Part shown: piece after piece, positions 34,989-45,511 of the stretch
Layout of the letters: every line of letters begins with the position of its first letter
Position numbering within the stretch: position 1 is the first letter of the stretch
Assembly: GCF_023336905.1 (NCBI RefSeq)
Contig: NZ_JAMBLS010000004.1
Coordinates: 152,732 to 216,731, forward strand
Direction: 5' to 3'
Source: Bacteroides sp. ET71
GTDB taxonomy: Bacteria; Bacteroidota; Bacteroidia; Bacteroidales; Bacteroidaceae
Length of the DNA stretch: 64,000 bases
The notes under the pieces: generated by a model
What the model saw: only the letters and a program-made list of their open reading frames with translations
Database searches by the model: none
Told to the model about the DNA's origin: nothing
Position numbers and translations under genes: made by a program

Positions 34989-35678
34989 ATGTGGTTAAGT
35001 AATTCATCTGTAGGAAGGAAAGTGGTGATGAGCGTTACCGGTATCGCCCTTGTCCTGTTTCTGACGTTTCACATGGCGATGAATCTGGTTGCCCTCATCT
35101 CTGCCAACGGGTACAACTGGATTTGTGAGTTCCTGGGAGCAAACTGGTATGCGCTGGCCGGCACCATCGGCTTGGCTGTTTTGTTCATCATCCACATCAT
35201 CTATGCTTTCTGGCTGACGATGCAAAACCGCCGTGCACGCGGCAGCGAACACTATGCTGTGACAGAACGCCGCAAGGAAGTGGAATGGGCTTCGCAAAAC
35301 ATGCTGGTGCTGGGGCTCATTGTCATTCTCGGACTGATTCTGCACTTGGTCAATTTCTGGTCGAAGATGCAGTTGCCTGAACTGATGCACCAGATGGGCA
35401 TGCATGCCGATACGCTGACGCTGGCTTATGCTGCCGACGGCGTGCATCACATCGCAAACACGTTTGCCAACCCCGTCTTTGTCATTCTGTACCTCATCTG
35501 GCTGGCAGCCCTGTGGTTCCACCTGACTCATGGCTTCTGGAGCGCCATGCAGACGCTGGGCTGGAACAACAAAGTCTGGATCAACCGCTGGCAGTGCATC
35601 TCCAACATCTATTCTACCATCGTCGTATTGTGCTTCGCATTGGTAGTTGTTGTATTCTACATCAAATCACTCATTTAA
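34989..35678 (+). CDS. frdC: Fumarate reductase/succinate dehydrogenase cytochrome b subunit
   Basis: A 229-residue membrane anchor with five hydrophobic helices (for example VVMSVTGIALVLFLTFHMAM, WYALAGTIGLAVLFIIHIIY and IVVLCFALVVVVFYI). Conserved histidines on the helices (HMAMN, HIIYAF, HLVNFW, HHIANTF, HLTHGFW) are the expected heme b and quinone ligands of the B-type anchor. It carries electrons from menaquinol to FrdAB in anaerobic fumarate respiration. First gene of frdCAB, followed by an unusual 165-base repeat-rich spacer. Confidence 0.95.
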   Translation: MWLSNSSVGRKVVMSVTGIALVLFLTFHMAMNLVALISANGYNWICEFLGANWYALAGTIGLAVLFIIHIIYAFWLTMQNRRARGSEHYAVTERRKEVEWASQNMLVLGLIVILGLILHLVNFWSKMQLPELMHQMGMHADTLTLAYAADGVHHIANTFANPVFVILYLIWLAALWFHLTHGFWSAMQTLGWNNKVWINRWQCISNIYSTIVVLCFALVVVVFYIKSLI

Positions 35679-35680
35679 TC

Positions 35681-35834
35681 AGTTAACGAGTTAACGAGTC
35701 TACAAGTTAACAAGTTAACGAGTCAACAAGAAGACAAGGCCCTCGTAGTCTGAAGCTTCGCCAACTCGTCAACTAAAAAAAGGTACATGGTTCCTCATAG
35801 CCTGAAGCCTTGTCAACTCGTCAACTAAAAAAAA
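35681..35834 (+). repeat. Repeat array between frdC and frdA
   Basis: The left part repeats TTAACGAGTCWACAAG at 35691-35706 and 35715-35730 within a run of AGTTAAC units. The right part has two 41-base imperfect copies 52 bases apart (35741-35781 and 35793-35833), each ending CAACTCGTCAACTAAAAAA. The left AGTTAACGAGTT (35681-35692) can pair with AACTCGTCAACT (35763-35774). A related ending, ACTCACCAACTAAAAAA, precedes frdB. Confidence 0.85.
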
Positions 35835-35843
35835 TAAGACATT

Positions 35844-37790
35844 ATGACCAAGATAGATTCAAGAATACCGGAAGGTCCGGTAGCTGAGAAATGGACCAAC
35901 TATAAAGCTCACCAGAAATTGGTTAACCCCGCCAACAAGCGCCGCCTGGACATCATCGTGGTGGGCACGGGCCTGGCAGGTGCCAGCGCAGCCGCCTCGC
36001 TGGGCGAAATGGGTTTCAAAGTATTCAACTTCTGCATCCAGGATTCTCCCCGTCGCGCACACTCCATCGCCGCACAGGGTGGTATCAATGCAGCCAAGAA
36101 TTACCAGAATGACGGCGACTCTGTGTACCGCCTGTTCTACGACACAGTGAAGGGCGGTGACTACCGCGCCCGCGAAGCCAACGTTTACCGCTTGGCCGAA
36201 GTCTCCAACAACATCATCGACCAGTGCGTGGCACAAGGCGTGCCTTTCGCCCGTGAATACGGCGGTACATTGGCCAACCGCTCGTTCGGTGGCGCACAGG
36301 TATCGCGTACGTTCTACGCCAAAGGCCAGACGGGCCAGCAGTTGCTGCTGGGCGCTTATTCGTCTTTGAGCCGCCAGGTGGCAGCCGGCAATGTGAAGCT
36401 GTTCACACGCTACGAAATGCAAGACGTGGTCATCATCGACGGACGTGCACGCGGTATCATTGCCAAGAATCTGGTGACGGGCAAACTGGAGCGTTTCGCC
36501 GCACACGCTGTGGTCATCGCTACCGGTGGTTACGGCAATACTTACTTCCTGTCTACCAACGCTATGGCCTGCAACTGTTCGGCTGCTATGGCCTGCTACC
36601 GCAAAGGTGCGTTGTTTGCCAATCCGGCATACGTACAGATTCACCCGACATGTATTCCCGTACACGGCGACAAGCAGTCTAAGCTGACGCTGATGTCCGA
36701 GTCTCTGCGTAACGACGGCCGCATCTGGGTGCCCAAGAAGCTGGAAGATGCCAAGAAGCTGCAGGAAGGCACGCTGCAAGGCAAGGACATCCCCGAAGAA
36801 GACCGCGACTATTATCTGGAGCGCCGTTATCCGGCCTTCGGTAACCTGGTGCCGCGCGACGTGGCCAGCCGTGCCGCCAAGGAACGTTGCGACAAGGGTT
36901 ATGGTGTGAACAACACAGGCCTGGCCGTGTTCCTGGACTTCTCCGAGGCTATCAACCGTCTGGGCAAGGATGTGGTGGCACAGCGCTACGGCAATCTGTT
37001 TGACATGTACGAGGAAATCACGGACGTATCGCCTTACGAGAACCCGATGATGATTTATCCCGCCATCCACTATACAATGGGCGGCATCTGGGTAGACTAC
37101 GAACTGATGACCACTATCAAGGGTCTGTTTGCCATCGGCGAATGTAACTTCTCTGACCACGGTGCCAACCGTCTGGGTGCATCGGCTCTGATGCAGGGTC
37201 TGGCCGACGGTTACTTCGTATTGCCTTACACCATCCAGAACTACCTGGCTGACCAAATCACGGTTCCCCGCTTCTCGACAGACTTGCCTGAATTTGCCGA
37301 GGCAGAGAAAGCCGTACAAGCCAAGATTGACCACCTGATGGGTATCAAGGGTAAGAAGTCTGTTGACTCTATCCACAAGGAACTGGGCCACGTGATGTGG
37401 GAATACGTCGGCATGGGCCGCACGGAAGCCGGTTTGAAGACTGCCCTGACCAAGCTGAAGGAAATCCGCAAGGAGTTTGAGACCGAGCTGTTCATCCCGG
37501 GCGACAAGGAAGGCATGAACGTCGAGCTGGACAAGGCTATCCGCCTGAACGACTTCATCACGATGGGCGAACTGATTGCCTACGATGCCCTGAACCGCAA
37601 CGAAAGCTGCGGCGGCCACTTCCGCGAAGAATATCAGACGGAAGAAGGCGAGGCTAAACGTGATGACGAGAACTACTTCTATGTGGCTTGCTGGGAATAC
37701 CAGGGCAGCGATGACAAGGCTCCGGTGATGTACAAAGAGCCGCTGGTTTATGAAGCCATCAAGGTACAGACGCGTAACTATAAATCATAA
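35844..37790 (+). CDS. frdA: Fumarate reductase/succinate dehydrogenase flavoprotein subunit
   Basis: A 648-residue catalytic subunit reducing fumarate to succinate. Residues about 32-60 give the FAD Rossmann motif [20 protein letters not shown]. The covalent-FAD histidine is in [16 protein letters not shown], with VARR-type active-site parts further on, [20 protein letters not shown], and [20 protein letters not shown] near residue 430. Length is typical of the B-type enzyme in Bacteroidetes. It partners FrdB, which is separated from it by a small inserted gene and repeats. Confidence 0.96.
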   Translation: MTKIDSRIPEGPVAEKWTNYKAHQKLVNPANKRRLDIIVVGTGLAGASAAASLGEMGFKVFNFCIQDSPRRAHSIAAQGGINAAKNYQNDGDSVYRLFYDTVKGGDYRAREANVYRLAEVSNNIIDQCVAQGVPFAREYGGTLANRSFGGAQVSRTFYAKGQTGQQLLLGAYSSLSRQVAAGNVKLFTRYEMQDVVIIDGRARGIIAKNLVTGKLERFAAHAVVIATGGYGNTYFLSTNAMACNCSAAMACYRKGALFANPAYVQIHPTCIPVHGDKQSKLTLMSESLRNDGRIWVPKKLEDAKKLQEGTLQGKDIPEEDRDYYLERRYPAFGNLVPRDVASRAAKERCDKGYGVNNTGLAVFLDFSEAINRLGKDVVAQRYGNLFDMYEEITDVSPYENPMMIYPAIHYTMGGIWVDYELMTTIKGLFAIGECNFSDHGANRLGASALMQGLADGYFVLPYTIQNYLADQITVPRFSTDLPEFAEAEKAVQAKIDHLMGIKGKKSVDSIHKELGHVMWEYVGMGRTEAGLKTALTKLKEIRKEFETELFIPGDKEGMNVELDKAIRLNDFITMGELIAYDALNRNESCGGHFREEYQTEEGEAKRDDENYFYVACWEYQGSDDKAPVMYKEPLVYEAIKVQTRNYKS

Positions 37791-37796
37791 GTTTTT

Positions 37797-37825
37797 GAGT
37801 TTATAAGTTATTGAGTTTATAAGTT
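37797..37825 (+). repeat. Tandem copies of inverted-repeat end, left side of IVP gene
   Basis: GAGTTTATAAGTT occurs at 37797-37809 and again at 37813-37825. The second copy touches the ATG of the four-helix-bundle gene. The matching inverted copy lies at 38227-38239. Confidence 0.8.
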
Positions 37826-38197
37826 ATGGGAACTTATAGGGATTTATTGGCATGGCAGAAAGGCATCAAGCTGGCCAAAGCTGTTTATCAGCTTACTGCC
37901 AATTATCCCTTAGACGAACGCTTTGGATTGTCAAACCAAATGCGAAGATGTGCCGTTTCAATTCCTTCCAACATAGCAGAAGGATTTGGAAGAAGTTCCA
38001 ATAAGGAATTAATTCAATTCTTATATATATCCTTAGGTTCTTCAAACGAACTGGACACGCAACTGACCATTTCTTACGAACTGTCCTACATATCAGGGAA
38101 CCAGTTCCAAGAAATAGGAAAATTAAACTGCGAGGTCAGCAAAATGTTGCAGTCCTTGATCTATAGAAGAAAGGATGGATTAGACTCAAACTCTTAA
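37826..38197 (+). CDS. Four-helix-bundle protein (23S rRNA intervening-sequence family)
   Basis: A 123-residue protein of the S23/IVP family (TIGR02436-like). The family markers are YRDLLAWQKGIKLAKAVYQL, the FGLSNQMRRCAVSIPSNIAE motif, GFGRSSNKELIQFLYISLGS and ELDTQLTISYELSYI. It is homologous in fold to proteins encoded in 23S rRNA intervening sequences and to Avd of diversity-generating retroelements; function unproven. It sits between frdA and frdB, with inverted repeats on both sides. No other genes separate it, so it is co-transcribed with frd or has been inserted into that operon. Confidence 0.93.
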   Translation: MGTYRDLLAWQKGIKLAKAVYQLTANYPLDERFGLSNQMRRCAVSIPSNIAEGFGRSSNKELIQFLYISLGSSNELDTQLTISYELSYISGNQFQEIGKLNCEVSKMLQSLIYRRKDGLDSNS

Positions 38198-38226
38198 AAC
38201 ATAATCAAAAATTCGGTGAGTGTAAG

Positions 38227-38239
38227 AACTTATAAACTT
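38227..38239 (-). repeat. Inverted-repeat end, right side of IVP gene
   Basis: AACTTATAAACTT is the reverse complement of AAGTTTATAAGTT, 12 of 13 bases identical to the left copies at 37797 and 37813. It brackets the IVP-family gene with about 400 bases between the repeats. Confidence 0.8.
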
Positions 38240-38270
38240 AAAAACTCACCAACTAAAAAACTTAAAAGCT

Positions 38271-39026
38271 ATGGATAAAAATATATCATTCACCCTTAAA
38301 GTTTGGCGTCAAAAGGGCCCGAAGGCACAAGGCGCATTCGAAACCTACGAAATGAAGGACATCCCGGGCGATACGTCGTTCCTGGAGATGATGGACATCC
38401 TGAACGAACAACTCATCAGCGAAGGTAAAGAGCCCGTGGTGTTCGACCACGACTGCCGCGAAGGCATCTGCGGCATGTGCTCGCTCTACATCAACGGTCA
38501 TCCGCACGGCCCGGCACAAGGCGCTACGACGTGCCAGATTTACATGCGCCGCTTCAACGACGGCGACGTCATCACCGTAGAACCGTGGCGTTCGGCCGGT
38601 TTCCCGGTCATCAAGGACCTGATGGTGGACCGCACGGCATACGACAAAATCATGCAGGCCGGTGGTTACGTAAGCGTCAACGCAGGTGCTGCGCAGGATG
38701 CCAACGCCATCCTCATCCCGAAGACCATTGCCGACGAAGCCATGGATGCCGCCAGTTGCATCGGTTGCGGTGCCTGCGTGGCTGCTTGTAAGAACGGCTC
38801 GGCCATGCTGTTCGTGTCGGCCAAGGTGAGCCAGTTGAACCTGCTGCCGCAAGGCAAGCCCGAGGCTCTGCGCCGCGCCAAGGCCATGCTGGCCAAGATG
38901 GACGAGCTGGGCTTCGGCAACTGCACCAACACCCGCGCCTGCGAGGCTGAGTGCCCGAAGAACGTCTCCATCAGCAACATCGCCCGCCTGAACCGCGACT
39001 TCATCCGCGCCAAGCTGAAAGATTAA
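38271..39026 (+). CDS. frdB: Fumarate reductase/succinate dehydrogenase iron-sulfur subunit
   Basis: A 251-residue electron-transfer subunit. The [2Fe-2S] cysteines are in [20 protein letters not shown] and the following ATTCQIYM. The [4Fe-4S] and [3Fe-4S] ligands are in [17 protein letters not shown] and [15 protein letters not shown]. The N-terminal [12 protein letters not shown] opening is typical of the Bacteroidetes B-type enzyme. It passes electrons from FrdC to FrdA. Its 73-base spacer after the IVP-family gene contains the inverted repeat and a CAACTAAAAAA motif shared with the frdA leader. Confidence 0.96.
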   Translation: MDKNISFTLKVWRQKGPKAQGAFETYEMKDIPGDTSFLEMMDILNEQLISEGKEPVVFDHDCREGICGMCSLYINGHPHGPAQGATTCQIYMRRFNDGDVITVEPWRSAGFPVIKDLMVDRTAYDKIMQAGGYVSVNAGAAQDANAILIPKTIADEAMDAASCIGCGACVAACKNGSAMLFVSAKVSQLNLLPQGKPEALRRAKAMLAKMDELGFGNCTNTRACEAECPKNVSISNIARLNRDFIRAKLKD

Positions 39027-39062
39027 TCAGACTCCTTTCTACATTTGATTAATATCAACAAG

Positions 39063-39102
39063 AAGTCTCCTCATGCCCTCAGAGGCGGAGGGGACTTTTT
39101 TT
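39063..39102 (+). terminator. Intrinsic terminator after frdB
   Basis: A 10-bp stem (39063-39072 with 39088-39097, one G-U pair), inner GCCCTC/GAGGC pairing, and a T7 run end the frd operon. Confidence 0.9.
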
Positions 39103-39256
39103 ATGGAAACGGCCTGGAAGGCACAAAAGGGGAATAAATGGCTGTCCGGGCAACTAACCGGCAGGAGAAAAAGCGAAACGGAAGCGCGACCCGGGGTAAA
39201 ATGAACTTTAAAAGCATTTAATAGATTTAAAATTCCGGACAAAAACGAGAAGATTA

Positions 39257-39288
39257 TTTGCAGTAATAATCAGAAAACGCTATTTTCG
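39257..39288 (+). promoter_or_regulatory. Promoter for candidate small RNA
   Basis: TTTG (39257-39260), exactly 20 bases, then TATTTTCG (39281-39288), one mismatch to TAnnTTTG. Confidence 0.65.
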
Positions 39289-39293
39289 CACCG

Positions 39294-39361
39294 TGATTTT
39301 TTTCATAGTATTAGATTTAAGGTTAACAAAAGGTTGGGCTCGGCGGAGCCCATTTTTATTT
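39294..39361 (+). ncRNA. Candidate ~66-nt small RNA with own promoter and terminator
   Basis: The transcript would start a few bases after the promoter at 39257-39288 and end at a perfect 7-bp hairpin (39335-39341 with 39346-39352, loop GGCG) followed by ATTTTTATTTT. It holds no convincing open reading frame on the plus strand. An unstructured T-rich 5' part contains GATTTAAGGTTAACAAAAGG. It stands alone between frdB and dusB in a 499-base spacer. Family not assigned with confidence; the start point is estimated from promoter spacing. An 8-codon open frame (MKKITVRK) reads the opposite strand and is thought spurious. Confidence 0.6.
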
Positions 39362-39470
39362 TCTGCCCTCTGCAACGCTGTCCTTGAAAAATCTTCCCGA
39401 CAATAGAAAAAACGCCTCTGACCGGCAAGTAAAAAAGCCGGCCGCAAGTGAGGCCGCGGCAGGCACCAGC

Positions 39471-39490
39471 CACGGCTCTTCCGAACAGGG
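39471..39490 (+). repeat. Copy of dispersed GC-rich intergenic repeat
   Basis: CACGGCTCTTCCGAACAGGG shares its core CTCTTCCGAACA with the spacer element at 47542-47582. It lies in otherwise featureless sequence just before the dusB stop. Confidence 0.55.
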
Positions 39491-39525
39491 AAGCCCGCTC
39501 TTGCGGGCAAGTGCCAAACCCTCGT

Positions 39526-40512
39526 TCAGCCGATGCCCAGCAGGGGTTCTATCTGCCGGAAGATGTCATACAACTCGGCCTGCGTTTCGGCCCGCAGCAT
39601 GGCAATGCGCGTCTCGCGAAAATTGGGGATACCCTTGAACAGCGGGCTGGCGGCCAAGTGGCGACGGACGTGCAAGATGCCGCGCCGCTCGTCCAGCAGG
39701 CGCACGCTGTCGTCCACTTCACGGCGGAGCACATCCAGTTTCCACGCCGGTGTCAGTCCCTGCAACTCCTCCCCGGTCTGCAAGTAATGCTTGATTTCCT
39801 TGAAAATCCACGGGCGGCCGAAACTGGCACGCCCCACCATGATGCCGTCTACGCCGTAACGCTCAAAACATTCCTGCGCCCGCTGGGGGGTAGTGATGTC
39901 TCCGTTGCCAATGATGGGGATGTGCATGCGCGGATTGGCTTTCACCTCGCCGATAAGCGTCCAGTCTGCCTCACCCGTGTACATCTGTGCGCGGGTACGG
40001 CCATGGATGGTGAGGGCGGCAATGCCGCAATCCTGAAGCTGTTCGGCCAGGGTGACGATGATTTTGCTGTCTGCATCCCACCCCAGGCGCGTCTTGACGG
40101 TGACGGGCAGGCGGACTGCCTCGACCACGGCACGGGTGATGTCCAGCATGAGCGGGACGTTGCGCAACATCCCGGCTCCGGCGCCTTTGCCTGCCACACG
40201 CTTGACGGGACAGCCGAAGTTGAGGTCGATGACATCGGGCCGAGCCTGCTCTACGATGCGGGCAGCCTCGACCATCGTATCTACGTCGCGCCCGTAGATT
40301 TGAATGGCCACGGGACGTTCGGCATCGCTGATGTTAAGCTTCTGTTCGGTCTTGCTGACCGCACGTATCAGGGCATCGGCCGAGACAAACTCGGTGTACA
40401 CCATGTCGGCACCAAACTCCTTACACATCAGGCGGAAGGCCGGGTCGGTGACGTCTTCCATCGGGGCCAGCAGCACAGGACGCTCGCCCAAGTCAATAGA
40501 GGCAATCTTCAT
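39526..40512 (-). CDS. dusB: tRNA-dihydrouridine synthase
   Basis: A 328-residue FMN enzyme reducing uridine to dihydrouridine in the tRNA D-loop. Marks of the family are LLAPMEDVTDPAFRLMCKEF, VIDLNFGCPVKRVAGKGAGA with the catalytic cysteine, VKTRLGWD, LTIHGRTRAQMYTGEADW and NGDITTPQRAQECFERYG. The ATG at 40512 gives MKIASIDLGERPVLLAP, the normal N-terminus; an upstream in-frame ATG would start ahead of the -7 box. Monocistronic. Subfamily B is a best fit by eye. Confidence 0.92.
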   Translation of the reverse strand: MKIASIDLGERPVLLAPMEDVTDPAFRLMCKEFGADMVYTEFVSADALIRAVSKTEQKLNISDAERPVAIQIYGRDVDTMVEAARIVEQARPDVIDLNFGCPVKRVAGKGAGAGMLRNVPLMLDITRAVVEAVRLPVTVKTRLGWDADSKIIVTLAEQLQDCGIAALTIHGRTRAQMYTGEADWTLIGEVKANPRMHIPIIGNGDITTPQRAQECFERYGVDGIMVGRASFGRPWIFKEIKHYLQTGEELQGLTPAWKLDVLRREVDDSVRLLDERRGILHVRRHLAASPLFKGIPNFRETRIAMLRAETQAELYDIFRQIEPLLGIG

Positions 40513-40533
40513 ATCTTCGTCGTTTTTAGGGGG

Positions 40534-40592
40534 CAAAGGTACGGAAAATCCACGCCCGCCGTATGGCAATCACGGGAAAAGCCGTATCTTTG
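40534..40592. promoter_or_regulatory. Divergent -7 boxes for dusB and DUF2059 gene
   Basis: CAAAGGTA (40534-40541) is the minus-strand box for dusB, 22 bases before its ATG. TATCTTTG (40585-40592) is the plus-strand box for the DUF2059 gene, 27 bases before its ATG. -33 elements are weak for both. Confidence 0.55.
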
Positions 40593-40618
40593 TCCATCAA
40601 TCTTTAAATTCAAACAAC

Positions 40619-41080
40619 ATGAAAAAGTTATTCATAGGAGCACTTGTCCTGGCAACCGCTCTGTTCATCCACATTCCGAACGCCGCGGCACAGGAGGCAA
40701 ACAGTGAATACAAACAAGCATTGCAGGAGTTCATGAGCGCTTCGGGATCGCTGGAAAGCATGAACCAGCTCCTCCCGCAACTGATCAACATGGTTAAGAC
40801 AACCGGTCCCAGTTTGCCCGACAGCTATTGGAAATCCGTGGAAGATAAGATGCGAGGCAAATTCAAGAACAAGATAATCGAAGGCTACGTGCCCATCTAC
40901 CAGAAATACCTCACGCTGGACGAGCTGAAGCAAATCACCGCGTTCTATCAGACACCCATCGGGAAGAAGCTCGCCAAATCTTCTCCTGCCATCATGATAG
41001 AAGGCGCACAGTTAGGGCAGAAGCTGGGCATGGAAATGTTTAAAGAAATAGAGGAAGAAGCCAAAAACTACAAGCCGTAA
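40619..41080 (+). CDS. DUF2059-domain exported protein
   Basis: A 153-residue protein with signal peptide MKKLFIGALVLATALFIHIP ending at AAAQ. The rest is helical and matches the DUF2059 family: FMSASGSLESMNQLLPQLIN, then YVPIYQKYLTLDELKQITAF and YQTPIGKKLAKSSPAIMIEG. Function unknown; likely periplasmic. Start fixed by its promoter. It is followed after 8 bases by the U32 gene, so both are probably co-transcribed. Confidence 0.85.
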   Translation: MKKLFIGALVLATALFIHIPNAAAQEANSEYKQALQEFMSASGSLESMNQLLPQLINMVKTTGPSLPDSYWKSVEDKMRGKFKNKIIEGYVPIYQKYLTLDELKQITAFYQTPIGKKLAKSSPAIMIEGAQLGQKLGMEMFKEIEEEAKNYKP

Positions 41081-41088
41081 CCGCAAGA

Positions 41089-42357
41089 ATGAATCAGAAA
41101 GACTTCGAAATAATGGCCCCCGTAGGCTCGCGCGACTCACTGGCCGCTGCCATCCAGGCCGGAGCCGACTCCATCTACTTCGGCATCGAGAACCTGAACA
41201 TGCGCGCCCGTTCGGCCAGTACGTTCACCATCGACGACCTGAAGGAGATAGCCCACACGTGTGAACAGCACGGCATGAAGAGCTACCTGACCGTCAACAC
41301 CATCATCTACGACCAGGACATCGCGCTGATGCGCACCATCGTCGACGCTGCCCACGAGGCCGGCATCTCCGCCATCATTGCCGCCGACGTGGCCGTGATG
41401 ACCTACGCCCGCAGCATCGGTCAGGAGGTGCACCTCAGCACCCAGCTCAACATCTCGAACGCGGAGGCCCTGCGCTTCTATGCCCAGTTTGCCGATGTCG
41501 TCGTGCTGGCCCGCGAACTCAATCTGGAGCAAGTGGCCGAGATTCACCGCGCCATCGTTGAAGACAACATCTGCGGCCCCTCGGGACAGCCCGTACGCAT
41601 CGAAATGTTCTGCCACGGCGCCCTGTGCATGGCCGTCAGCGGCAAGTGTTACCTCTCCCTGCACCAGATGAACCACTCGGCCAACCGCGGCGCCTGCATG
41701 CAAGTGTGCCGCCGCTCGTACGTGGTGCGCGACAAAGAGACAGACGCCGAACTGGAGATTGACAACCAATATATCATGTCACCCAAAGACCTGAAAACCA
41801 TCCACTTCCTCAACAAAATGATGGATGCCGGCGTGCGCGTCTTCAAGATAGAAGGCCGGGCACGCGGACCAGAGTACGTCCGTACCGTCGTGGAGTGCTA
41901 CAAGGAGGCCATCCGCGCCTACCTGGAAGATTCCTTCACCGACGAACGGGTGGAAGACTGGAACCGCCGGCTGGCCACCGTCTTCAACCGCGGATTCTGG
42001 GACGGCTACTACCTGGGGCAACGCCTGGGAGAATGGACACACCACTACGGTTCGGCAGCTACCGAGCGCAAAATTTACGTAGGTAAGGGTGTGAAATACT
42101 TCTCCAACATCGGCGTGGCCGAGTTCTTGGTGGAAGCCGCCGAACTGAACACAGGCGACAAACTGCTCGTCACCGGTCCCACCACAGGAGCCCTCTACCT
42201 CACCGCCGACGAGATGCGCGTCGACCTCCAGCCCGTGGCCACCGTCCACAAAGGGGAACACTTCTCCATCAAATGCGACAAGATACGCCCCAGCGACAAG
42301 CTCTACAAGCTGGTTTCGACGGAGGAACTGAAACGGTTCAAAGGACTGGCCAACTAA
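41089..42357 (+). CDS. U32 family peptidase (TrhP/YegQ-like tRNA hydroxylation protein)
   Basis: A 422-residue cytoplasmic protein of the U32 family. The TIM-barrel start IMAPVGSRDSLAAAIQAGAD and the U32 signature segment around MFCHGALCMAVSGKCYLSLH followed by SANRGACMQVCRRSY (with conserved cysteines) identify it. Bacterial members of this type, TrhP/YegQ, take part in 5-hydroxyuridine formation at tRNA position 34, so an RNA-modification role is more likely than protease action. A C-terminal small beta-domain is present. Followed by a hotdog thioesterase gene after 37 bases. Confidence 0.9.
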   Translation: MNQKDFEIMAPVGSRDSLAAAIQAGADSIYFGIENLNMRARSASTFTIDDLKEIAHTCEQHGMKSYLTVNTIIYDQDIALMRTIVDAAHEAGISAIIAADVAVMTYARSIGQEVHLSTQLNISNAEALRFYAQFADVVVLARELNLEQVAEIHRAIVEDNICGPSGQPVRIEMFCHGALCMAVSGKCYLSLHQMNHSANRGACMQVCRRSYVVRDKETDAELEIDNQYIMSPKDLKTIHFLNKMMDAGVRVFKIEGRARGPEYVRTVVECYKEAIRAYLEDSFTDERVEDWNRRLATVFNRGFWDGYYLGQRLGEWTHHYGSAATERKIYVGKGVKYFSNIGVAEFLVEAAELNTGDKLLVTGPTTGALYLTADEMRVDLQPVATVHKGEHFSIKCDKIRPSDKLYKLVSTEELKRFKGLAN

Positions 42358-42394
42358 CCAACTAAAGAATAAAAAACACGTATACCCCCAGCTT

Positions 42395-42805
42395 ATGACC
42401 CACTATATCCACGAACTCCGACTGAAGGTACGCGACTACGAGTGCGACCTGCAAGGCATCGTCAACAACGCCAACTACCAGCACTATCTGGAACATGCAC
42501 GCCACGAATTTCTCCTCTCTACGGGAGCCGGCTTTGCGGAACTGCACCGCCAAGGCATCGACCCGGTCGTGGCACGTATCACCCTGTCTTTCAAGACACC
42601 GCTGCGCAGCGGTGACGAGTTTATCTGCAAACTCAATTTGCGGAAAGAAGGCATCAAATATGTCTTCGAACAGGACATCTATCGCGCTTCGGACAATAAA
42701 CTCGCTTTGAAAGGAATCGTAGAGGCTGTATGCGTGATTAACGGGCGCCTGGGGCAAAGCGAACTGTTCGACCGACTGTTTGCCCCTTATTTGAAAGAAG
42801 CTTAA
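42395..42805 (+). CDS. 4HBT-type acyl-CoA thioesterase
   Basis: A 136-residue hotdog-fold enzyme. The motif RDYECDLQGIVNNANYQHYL is the D-x-x-G-x-V-x-N-x-x-Y core of the 4-hydroxybenzoyl-CoA thioesterase family, in which the aspartate acts in hydrolysis. The rest (ITLSFKTPLRSGDEFICKLN, GIVEAVCVING) fits the fold. Physiological acyl-CoA unknown. It lies 14 bases before dprA and is probably in the same transcript as the U32 gene. Confidence 0.85.
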   Translation: MTHYIHELRLKVRDYECDLQGIVNNANYQHYLEHARHEFLLSTGAGFAELHRQGIDPVVARITLSFKTPLRSGDEFICKLNLRKEGIKYVFEQDIYRASDNKLALKGIVEAVCVINGRLGQSELFDRLFAPYLKEA

Positions 42806-42818
42806 CCTTGCAGATACC

Positions 42819-43934
42819 ATGAACTACTCTGACGAACGCCTTTGTTGCATAGCATTGACTCTTTGCGAAGGCATCGGAACGCTGACCGCACAGCGTCTGG
42901 TGAAGGTTGCAGGCAGTGCGGCCGATGTCTTTGCCCGGCGCAACGAACTGACTCAACTTTGTCCCGATATACAGCCCAATGTCTTGAAGGCCCTTGACAC
43001 TCCGGGGACTTTCGACCGCGCCGAACGGGAACTTGCCTTTGCCGAAAAACATGGCATCGACTGCCTTACGCCGAACGATGTGCACTATCCTGCCAGGTTA
43101 CGGCAATGCGAAGATGCCCCGCTTTTCCTTTTCTCCAAAGGGAACGCCGACCTCAATAGCCTGCGTGTAGTCAGCATAGTAGGCACGCGCCATGCCACAG
43201 AGTATGGCAGACAATTCTGCAACGAATTCATACGCGACATCGCTGCGGTTTGCCCCGACCTGCTCGTGGTCAGCGGACTGGCCTATGGCATTGACATCGC
43301 CGCCCATCGTGCCGCCTTGGCAGAGCAGCTTCCGACGGTAGCAGTCCTGGCTCACGGATTGGACCGCATCTATCCGTCTGCCCACCGGAAAACGGCCACG
43401 GAAATGCTGGCACGCGGCGGTTTGCTGACGGAGTTTCTGACAGGAACAGAACCCGAACGTTACAATTTCATCAGCCGGAACCGCATCGTTGCAGGCATGG
43501 CCGATGCAGTCATTGTGGTGGAATCCGGCGCGAAAGGTGGCTCACTCATTACTGCTGACCTGGGCAACGGATACAACCGGGAATGTTTCGCCGTCCCAGG
43601 CCGGGTGAACGACGAGCAATCGGAAGGTTGCAACAGCCTCATCCGGGACAACAAGGCTGCTCTGATAGAAAACGCAGAAGATTTCGTAAATGCCATGGGC
43701 TGGAACACAACGGCCGCCAAACCTGCCCCGATACAGCGCACCCTGTTTCAAGAACTGACGGAAGAGGGAAACCGCATCGTGCAGTTGCTTGCACAGCACG
43801 GGGACTTGCAAATCAATGCCCTGACGGTGGAAAGCAACCTGCCCATCAGCCAACTTAGCGGCGTACTTTTCGAACTGGAGATGAAAGGCATCATAAAAGC
43901 CCAGGCAGGCAATGTATATCACCTCCTGGGCTAA
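42819..43934 (+). CDS. dprA: DNA-processing protein DprA
   Basis: A 371-residue protein that binds single-stranded DNA and loads RecA during natural transformation. Parts are an N-terminal SAM-like region (CCIALTLCEGIGTLTAQRLV), the Rossmann core VVSIVGTRHATEYGRQFCNE, VVSGLAYGIDIAAHRAALAE, LAHGLDRIYPSAHRKTA, FISRNRIVAGMADAVIVVES and SLITADLGNGYNRECFAVPG, and a C-terminal winged-helix DML1-like domain (ITALTVESNL-like region). Ends 21 bases from the converging esterase gene. Confidence 0.95.
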   Translation: MNYSDERLCCIALTLCEGIGTLTAQRLVKVAGSAADVFARRNELTQLCPDIQPNVLKALDTPGTFDRAERELAFAEKHGIDCLTPNDVHYPARLRQCEDAPLFLFSKGNADLNSLRVVSIVGTRHATEYGRQFCNEFIRDIAAVCPDLLVVSGLAYGIDIAAHRAALAEQLPTVAVLAHGLDRIYPSAHRKTATEMLARGGLLTEFLTGTEPERYNFISRNRIVAGMADAVIVVESGAKGGSLITADLGNGYNRECFAVPGRVNDEQSEGCNSLIRDNKAALIENAEDFVNAMGWNTTAAKPAPIQRTLFQELTEEGNRIVQLLAQHGDLQINALTVESNLPISQLSGVLFELEMKGIIKAQAGNVYHLLG

Positions 43935-43955
43935 AAGAATGGTTGCACAGCCGAT

Positions 43956-45511
<1,556 letters not shown>

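Noticed and set aside
35859-37619. Open frame of 586 codons opposite frdA
   Set aside because: Mirror frame of a highly conserved gene; no start signal, promoter or recognised domain.
39280-39510. Small minus-strand ORF with internal MKKITVRK
   Set aside because: Lies across the candidate small RNA and its terminator; the promoter and T-run point to the plus strand.
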